Of a DNA stretch of 64,000 nucleotides, positions 56,557 through 64,000 are shown one piece after another (the first letter of the stretch is position 1; each line of letters begins with the position of its first letter). The DNA is taken from NCBI GenBank assembly GCA_003586115.2, contig QVOM02000025.1, positions 50,567,479 to 50,631,478 of the forward strand. Reading direction: 5' to 3'. The notes beneath the pieces are model-generated. The model saw only the letters and a list, made by a program, of their open reading frames with translations, was not told the origin of the DNA and searched no databases. A program made the position numbers and the translations under genes. This stretch comes from Salvator merianae. Lineage: Eukaryota > Chordata > Lepidosauria > Squamata > Teiidae.

Positions 56557-59231
56557 GCGAGCATCACTGGTAGCCTTGAAGCCAGACTAGACAGAGGTCA
56601 TTTGAATATCTACCTGCAAGGCCAAAGTGTGCCAGGATCGCTTTCCACTCCAGTTGACTTGAACTGTAAACGTTTAAATGTAGCCAAAGTCATATGGTAG
56701 ATTTTTCAAAGCAATAGCTGGAATCCAGTAGATCTATAGCATTCAAAGTGCATTGCAGACTGATCAAAATGATCTGTTGCAGCTTTTATTTTTTGAAAAA
56801 GAAGATTTTATCTTTCTGGTAGTTCTATCATACTTCAGCATCCTGCAAAGTATGAACTTTGTAATTATTCTCATTATCAAAAGGTGCATAGAACAAATTT
56901 GCCACCCTGGCACTGTAGAAATGAATAATTTAAATACTTTTGGGAGGAGCACAGATGTAACAGCCCTAGTGTAAGTAGTGATTTGGTATGACAAGCTGAG
57001 ACATCTTGTTCACTTGAACTGACAGTGTAATGGAGAGTACAGAATACGATAATGCATATATTACCATGAGAGCTTGTCTTAGGTACAAGAGCCACTAAAA
57101 TGGAATGCATTATTGATGCTGTTTTTGAGAAATATGGGTTATTTCTTATCACATTACAAGCATTCATGACTTGACTTGGCATTAACATAACACTCTTGGG
57201 CCAACAGTCCTGGAAAGCTTTATTTATGATCAATATAATGAAGTCAGGTTGGTGGGGCTTTAGTAATTATCCATCCTTTTTATTTATATAAATAAATATC
57301 CATGCAAAGCTTTGTTTCGGAGATTCTCAGGAGGATTCAAAAAATAACACAGAAAACATTTAAATCAGTTTTCTTTTAAGATACAACTTATTTTATTAAT
57401 CCTCCAGTGACAGCCAAATGTGAATTATTTTCATTAAATGAGTCATTTTCTATTTTTTTAAAAAAGATTCTACTTCAAATTTAAATGCATAACACAACTT
57501 CAAATGCACTTAACTAAAAGACAAACATCTGTAAAAAAAAAATACTTAGGCAGGATCCTAAATATACTTTCTTTAGTTTGAACCATTGAGTGCGCAGTTA
57601 TTTGCCTTTAAGTAGCAATGGTTAGAACTGCAAGGCAACAGTTATCCTATCTGCACTGGGCCATATACTGAATTATATCCCAGAATAGAGGCTTGGCACT
57701 GATTGCACCCTATTCCAAAATATAGTACAGAAAGGGCCTTGGACTACAGTCCTAAGAGAGCAAAACTACAGTTACCCACTCACATAAATATAATTCTTCA
57801 GATTTTTTTCCCCTAACCATATTGAGGCAAGTTCGTCTGGGATCTCAAATTAAAAAAAAAAAAAAAAAAAAAAAAATTTGCCCATATTGAGGGAAGTTGG
57901 ATTGGAACCTCAGAGGAAAAACCAGAAATATTTTCACCCAAAATTGGGGAGGCAGCCCTATTAAAGATGCACAGGATATGAACCAGAATGGGAGCCCTTT
58001 TTATGCATTCCATAATAAGGTCAGTCAGAAAATGGAGCACATATTTATTCTTGCTACTGCTGTCCTTTTGCACAAAGGTAGGATGTGGGTGACAAGTGGC
58101 CTCTGAATGGGCTTTCTCTTTCTGCAAAAAAGGCTACTTCCAATAGTTCTTGCCTGTCTTTGGAGATGGCTATGGGCTCAATAGGTGCAGTGGTCCTTAC
58201 AATCCTTAGACACTTTCCAGGGACCTTTTCTCAGCCATGTGAATGCAGGCATAGACTGTGATCATACTGGGGATTTTTAAAACCGCCTGAACAAATGAGC
58301 AAATAATTCCTAGGGGCACAGAAATAAGGCCTGCCAACACAGCTATTTGAATAGATAATTCAAAACTCATCCAAAGTACAGCCTGTTTCACTTCAACAGA
58401 TAACCTACCATAACTGCAAGGGGTGCTGCTCTTTGCATTATTTCTAACTTGTTAACTGCCAGGCTTTTGTTTGCATTTTTATATGAAGCCGATGTGCTTT
58501 TACAGTACATTTCTAAGGAAGGCAAGATAGGAGTACTATTTTTAGTTCCAGGTTTGTTCAATCTGCTTAATTATTGAGTTCAAAAGGAAACTCTGGCTGC
58601 TGGCAAGAGCTCACTGGTGGCCCTCCCTGATTGTCCGATGGGTTCCTCTTCCAGGCAAAGGCTATGATAGGCAGAGGCATTCCCTGATCCAGTAAGGTGA
58701 CTCAAAGCTGTTTTCTCCCAGCTGTGGAAGGGGTGAATAATTACTGTCCTGGGGATGGGGTGAGGAGAATGTTTTTATCTCCAGTTTGCCCCCTCGAGGT
58801 CAAATTCATCTAGAAGGTGACTGAAATACCTAGTCTGAACACATCCTTAGATAATGCTAGTTCTGATCTAGTTCCATGCATGTCTCTCTGTCTGTGTGAA
58901 TGAGACAGAGATGCAAACATCTCCCAGCCCTATATAAATGACTTTAGAATTGGATTCCATAATATTTTGCTATTAATGGCTTTCATTCATTTTCTAAATA
59001 AATTGTCTTTTCAAAAAATGGTAGCATCTTCTTACTATTTTAGCTAGCATGGAATACATTGATTTCCAATGAAACCAACTTACAATTTAAATATACTTAT
59101 TATAACTATTTGAAAATTACTCCAAAACAGAGTGTTTTGGAAAACCGTTTCACCTATTTTTTTCCAGATGAATTTTGCTAGAAATTTCTTGAGGAGGGAA
59201 CTCACAAAGTGCATTGCAGTAGTACTGCAAC
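56557..59231. other. Mostly unassigned DNA, no gene seen
   Basis: A degenerate palindrome-family fragment (GAATTATATCCCAGAATAG to TACAGAAAGGGCC) lies at about 57658-57736. Poly(A) lies at 57850-57877. Low-repeat stretches at 57090-57240 and 58400-58600 are possible conserved non-coding elements. A minus-strand frame of 118 codons (56877-57233) has no known motif. Confidence 0.35.
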
Positions 59232-59235
59232 TTTT

Positions 59236-59291
<56 letters not shown>

Positions 59292-59314
59292 TTTCTTTCT
59301 TTCTTTCTTTCTTT
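59232..59314. repeat. (CTTT)n microsatellite
   Basis: About 20 CTTT units with one interruption. The overlapping frames are artefacts. Confidence 0.97.
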
Positions 59315-61153
59315 ATAAAAAGATGAGCAAGCCCTGAAATTCATGACTTTGCATAATAAATTCTTCAATTCATGCTTTACAACTACTACACTTGCCAATT
59401 TGATGATATTTAACATTAAATTTGATAATGGATATTTTTGATACTTGAATATGGAGCAAATCAACGCACATTCAGTGGTGCCAATCATGTCTTGACTTAA
59501 ATAAAGACACATTTGAAGACACATGACTTATTAATGTATTACCTCAAAAATAAGGTATACAATAAAAACAAATGCCTATAAATTGCACTCCTTCAGCACA
59601 ATACCTCTTTTCATCCTCTTAGACCATGCCTCCATGCAGAACACATCAAACACAGGTGAGTGAAAGCAAAGCTTTTGAAATGGTGTGCTACACTGCTTCC
59701 CCCAGTCCTTGGACCCAGCTTAGCTCATGTCCAGCTAACAAAGAATCATGTTCTCAGAAGGGGATAAAGTCATCATCCTAAGGTGCTAATGTTCTGCCAC
59801 TCAGTCATAACACTAGCTGTGTCTCAGCTTGCTTTTACAAAGTCCTCCATGGACCATCTGAGGTAAGGAGTCTCAATAGTTGATAGCAACCTTCAGAGAG
59901 CCCAACATTCTCCTTCGGCATCTGGAAGTGAAGGCATGAGAAACCATCCAGAGGGCAGATGTCCTGGCCACAATTCCTTTCGATGACTGATACCATACAA
60001 AAGAGAGACACATGAGTGTCCTCATAGCTGTGGGGAAGACACTCCAGTGGAGACATTTGTCAGAGTTGCTTCCTACTATGATAGTAGAGTTGTACTACTC
60101 CCTCTAGTGTGATTATTTTCACTAAGAAGAGAATAAGTGCCAGGAGTTGGACTGATATTTTAGAATCACAGACATCTCTTCCTGGATTGCCACTACCAGA
60201 GTAACTTGTTACAGGACCTTCCTTCTAAACGTGTGCATTCTGAGTTATATTATTCTGGAATATTTAACAATGAGTGTAGTTTCACAGACATATATCTTGT
60301 GAGGAATTATTGGGGAGCGGGAAGGGAAGGAAAGAACCAGATTCAGAGTTGCCTGTTAGTTTATTGAGAATCAAAAATAATGACAGAAATTTATTGAAAT
60401 GAATGAACTAACAAAAAGACTTAATAAAAAAACGAGAACAATTAATAAAGCTAATCTTACTGCCTATAAAAGTAACTAGTGATTCTTAACTATTCTATAA
60501 AATGAACTATTCCATAAAATGAACAAAACAAAGCCTAATTTAGAGGCTTAGTGACATAGTATAAATATTCAGAAGCATTGAAAGTCAAGGAAACAAAATA
60601 GCTAGAGGATTAAGATCTGCAGAAGGATGTGAAAAAGAATAGAAGACATAGAAGGCTAAAAATCACTTCCAGGCAATTGGGAGATTCTGTCTAGTGGGGA
60701 AAGCCATGGTACCACATGCTAAAATAATTACCCTCTGTCTCACTAATTGATTCCCCTGGACTCTTTTCCTATCCCAGACCCTTGATTTTGAATATCATTG
60801 TCCACACTATGAATTGGGTCCACAGACAGTCAAAGCCTCTATTTGTTGGCTAGAATTAATTAATTAAAGAAAGAAAGAACAAGGAAGGCTAACTATTGGA
60901 TAGATTACTTTAATCATGAAGTCTTCAGTCCTGCCCCACATTTTCTGAAGATGTGGGGAAGTCAATATTAAATGATCAAAGGCAAGATTAAGGCTATTTG
61001 TCAAGGCTGCTTATTTCAGCAAAAAGACAAGGGTTCAAATACAACTGTCTTCCTGAGTTCCAAAGGGGGAGGGGGAGAGGAAAATAGAAACAAGGAACCA
61101 TTCTGCACTTACCTTAGATCTGGGGTCCACACATTAGTGCAGATCTTTTATGT
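59315..61153. other. Unassigned DNA, no gene seen
   Basis: AT-rich. The stretch from 60340 to 60840 has LTR-like composition but no alignable partner. No gene recognised. Confidence 0.35.
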
Positions 61154-62835
61154 CCCTGTCCAGTGTAGCGATATTATTTAAAATCCCAAGGCTCTAAAGT
61201 GCTGTGCCCAAAAGGCAGGGCTCTGCCAAGATACAGACACTCCTGGCCCAAGAAAATGGACATCAGTAATACAAATACAAATGGGATATAGATTGCAGGT
61301 GCAGGGAACTGGAGCAGACAACCTGGATCCCTGTATTTAGACCAGAATTTATCATGCCTCCCAATATCCATATTGAAAAAGTCAAAAGCCTGAGTTTAAA
61401 ATGAAAGCAGTACTGCAAACTTTTCTGTGCTCTGAGGAAGTAGAAAGTGTTGGAAAGTCATTTGCAAAGGACTCATTAAAAGGCTTGATGGCAGCTGAAA
61501 CGATGCTAAGCAGAATTGAAAAGATAACATTTTAAAACTATTTGGCAGATCAGACTAACCTATTATTCCGGTAAAGTCTGAATCCACATCAACGGAACTT
61601 CTCATTAAGAGTACAAACAGCAGCATTGAAATACAAATAGAAACTGGTTATAACCAAGGAGGAATCATTGTTCAGGTAAAGGTTACACATTTAAGCCCTT
61701 TAACATAATCCAGGTGTGTTTTCTCGTCAGAGCATGTACACTCAAGTGGCACAAAATATACCATATAAAGGCATAGTTACATAACCACCTACATCACACT
61801 ACATTACCTGCCTCTCCCATCTACATTTTTCCTACCAGAGCTTGCCCATAGACTTTAACACAGCCTTTCAGTCCCACTTCTAGGCAGAACTGAAAATTAG
61901 GGACAGCCTCCAGGTCCAGATTTGCATAAAATGCATACCAGGAGCAGCCAGATATGAGCTTTCATCTCCTCATCACCTGCTGCTTAAACCTGAAGCTCCT
62001 TCTGTTCTCTGGCTGTTTCAGTCCAAAGCAGATCCATTTGCCTGAACTCCAATCTGTGCCTTGTCTAGGGCACACAGAACCAAATAACTTTGCCTTGCTA
62101 CAATGTACTACAGACGTGTGCTCTCAAGGAGCTCAGCCACTCATCTGGAAGAAATGCCCTGGACTCCAGAGCTTCCTCATTAGCCACAAAATCCATGCTC
62201 TCAAGCCCCCCTTCACTTCTGAGGGTGAGAACTGACCACCCCTGACGAGGTTAGGGTCTCCTTTTATTGGAATAGGGCAAATTTTCCCTTCTTTCCCCTT
62301 CTATTCACTGCTTTCAATGCTTACCTGTCAAAATTGACATGAATTGACCTCTCCATTCATAAACAGTCAGTACTAGGTAGATCTCCCCCCCTTATTTGAC
62401 CCCTTGCACATGCTCAGTACACTGTAAGGAAGGAGACTTTGGCCCTTTCTGCACTTGACCTTATTCCAGATCATATCTTGGAATAGGGATCTGCCATCTG
62501 CATACTACTATGAACTATGGCAGACCCCACCTGGGGCCTGCTATAATCAGCACTAGTGTGTGGATTGCAGGTCCCTATTCTGGGATATAGTCCAGAATAA
62601 AGCTGAGTGCAGAAAGGGTCTTCTATCCTTTGATTTCTATAGCTTTGATAGGTCTCCCAGTCAGATGTTAGTTGCAAATAAAACAAAACATATTATTTAT
62701 ATATATTTTTACACAGTTTTTCAGCGTTCCTTGCTGTTTTAATAAAATTGGTGTTGTGATTTAATTTGATCCATGTCTGAGGGAATTTTTCTTTTTTTAT
62801 AATCATATTTTTATGGAGTTATAGTGGCAATTTAT
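61154..62835 (+). mobile_element. LTR-like retroelement block (copy 2), with two insertions
   Basis: It begins TGTAGCGATATTATTTAAAA and aligns to copy 1 (48349-49414, minus) in three pieces. The first is about 61154-61385 (AAAGGCAGGGCTCTGCCAAG). The second is about 61876-62440 (TGCATAAAATGCATACCAGG, TTTCAGTCCAAAG, CTCCTTCACTTCTGAGGGT-like). The third is about 62621-62835, with CTTGCTGTTTTAATAAAATT near the end. About 490 bp (61386-61875) and a palindrome (62441-62620) are absent from copy 1. Confidence 0.55.
62441..62620. mobile_element. 180-bp palindromic MITE-like element within the LTR-like block
   Basis: It starts GGCCCTTTCTGCACTTGACC and ends TGAGTGCAGAAAGGGTC. It is identical in length to 34326-34505 and very similar throughout. 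The flanks are TTT and TTC. Copy 1 of the LTR-like block lacks it, giving an approximate empty site. Confidence 0.78.
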
Positions 62836-63601
62836 TGTTTTGCTTTTTCAAAAGGGAAAGCAACTTAGTTCTAAGATTCTCATGAGCACTTGTTATCTGG
62901 GTAACCAGTATAACCAGTATTCCCAGTGCATGGTTCATAACACCACATCTGGTAATATCTATCTATACAAGTAGAGTGTAATTCCAGTCAGGCTGACCTT
63001 GATTGGGATTACTGGTAGACTGTAACATCGAGGTCTACTGACAAATCAGAGTAGCCTAGTCTGAAATACAGAGGCATGCAGAAGCATCACCTTCATTTTG
63101 TGAATTACTGGGGACCCATTTTGGTGCCACACCAAAGCATGCTGCCAAAATAGGTTTTCCAGTGGCTCTGGGGGTAGAATATTTCATGCTTTCATTCATT
63201 TTTTAGCTCTGTGGAGCTCTCAGACCCTAACCCCAACTCTTGCGTGAATTTTGAGATTGGAGCAGGACTGGTCTGATTTGATCTGGATCCATTCCATTAA
63301 GCAGACACTGTTGTTCCAGGCCACACCTTTCTGTGGTTTGAACCAGCAGGTTTTATTGGTCCAGACCCATTGGTTCAGACCATAAAGAGGTGAGTGCAGA
63401 AAATTCCAAGAGATATTTGAGTTTATTCACAAGAATTACCTGAACAGTTATGTCACTACAGACATAAAATCCACTCATCTATTCTCAGATCTCAAAACAA
63501 ATCACTACCCCTGCATGATAAATGTTGTGCAACTCAAGGTTTGGCTGCTATTTTTATCTCACTTGTCACACTGCCTAGCTTAAGACACAACAGAGCCAAG
63601 T
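62836..63601. other. Unassigned DNA, no gene seen
   Basis: A short TAACCAGTAT repeat lies at 62902-62921. Nothing else is assignable. Confidence 0.4.
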
Positions 63602-64000
63602 GGCCTGTTCACAGTTACCTTTTAGTGAGCATGCAGATGTTCACTAGAAAAGTATGTCCACACTCTGCCACCACTGCAGTGTCCAGGAGTATCTAAAGCC
63701 ACTCCAAGCCTCTACTAGCTGTGGACAGCTAAAACACTACCTACTACTTGACCAGGAGCAGCTAGATGGCTCCCAGTCAGCAGCATTCACACCTCTTCTG
63801 TTTGCAAAAACTGTGAGTGGGCAGTGCAATATGACTATGGCTGCACAGTCATGTGCCATATCCTGATTGCCATGGCAACAGCTGAACATTTCCTTGGCCA
63901 CTGTCATAGTGAGTGGACCTGTATTCGTATTGTGAGTGCTGGTGGCTTGGTATGAGGCTGTGAATGGCCACCACACTTCTTGGACTACTCCAGACTAATA
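63602..64000 (+). mobile_element. Harbinger-like MITE of the 0.4-kb family, cut by the window end
   Basis: It starts GGCCTGTTCACAGTTACC and aligns with the copy at 46921 (GTGAGCATGCAGATGTTCAC, CTACTAGCTGTGGACAG, CCATGGCAACAGCTG or CCATAGCAACAGCTG, GTGAGTGCTGGTG or GTGAGTGTTGGTG). The right terminus lies beyond the window. Confidence 0.55.

Noticed and set aside
60340..60840. Possible further LTR-like block
   Set aside because: Only general composition suggested it. I could not align it to the other blocks or find ends.

Overview
This window looks like intergenic or intronic DNA from a squamate reptile (lizard or snake). By eye it is AT-rich with many microsatellites. It carries a BovB/RTE LINE tail, a tRNA-headed SINE whose tail resembles BovB, CR1-like and L2-like LINE ends, an L1-like reverse-transcriptase relic, LTR-like blocks and many short DNA transposons. 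That mix is typical of squamates; the species assignment is inference. I found no intact protein-coding gene, rRNA, functional tRNA or CRISPR array. The longest open frames (up to 163 codons) fall in repeats or show no recognisable family. One coding-like but frameshifted stretch (about 3,600-4,060, minus strand) may be a pseudogene or decayed exon.

The clearest content is a set of non-autonomous hAT-type elements, recognised by TAGGG(A/G)TGTGCAC-like terminal inverted repeats and 8-bp target-site duplications (TSDs) that I matched base by base. Family 1 has three copies of about 1.1 kb (866-1995, 38775-39898, 52363-53466). Family 2 has three copies of different length (23920-24717, 43789-45220, 46933-47622). 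Their length variation comes from internal arrays of long hairpin units, most strikingly six phases of a 146-bp unit in the second copy. A third, GGTTCAAA-rich family (8045-8371, 29012-29325, 42781-43116, a fragment near 5400) and a small element at 18973-19272 share related termini.

A second layer is elements with GGCC-type termini flanked by 3-bp TTA/TAA-like duplications, resembling PIF/Harbinger MITEs. They include a 1.2-kb element at 19331-20523, a family of about 0.4 kb (15108-15547, 23033-23446, 25093-25459, 46921-48050, 63602-end and a partial near 31200), and near-perfect palindromes of about 180 bp (34326, 46068, 62441, with a relative at 8571).

Retroelements by region: an L1-like RT relic (2640-3120, minus) and a possible L1 3' end (9310-9870, minus); a CR1-like LINE (10985-13006, plus) broken by two insertions; L2-like C-termini or tails (12545, 22505, 28437, 36811, 54475, 56390); a SINE (40958-41145, minus); and BovB (55525-55965, plus). 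LTR-like blocks include one homologous pair in opposite orientation (48349-49414 and 61154-62835).

Nesting gives a relative chronology. hAT family 1 sits inside a CR1 relic, inside an LTR-like block and inside a trinucleotide repeat. hAT family 2 sits 12 bp inside the end of a Harbinger-like MITE. L2 sits inside CR1, and a palindrome sits inside an LTR-like block. The hAT families therefore appear to be among the later arrivals.
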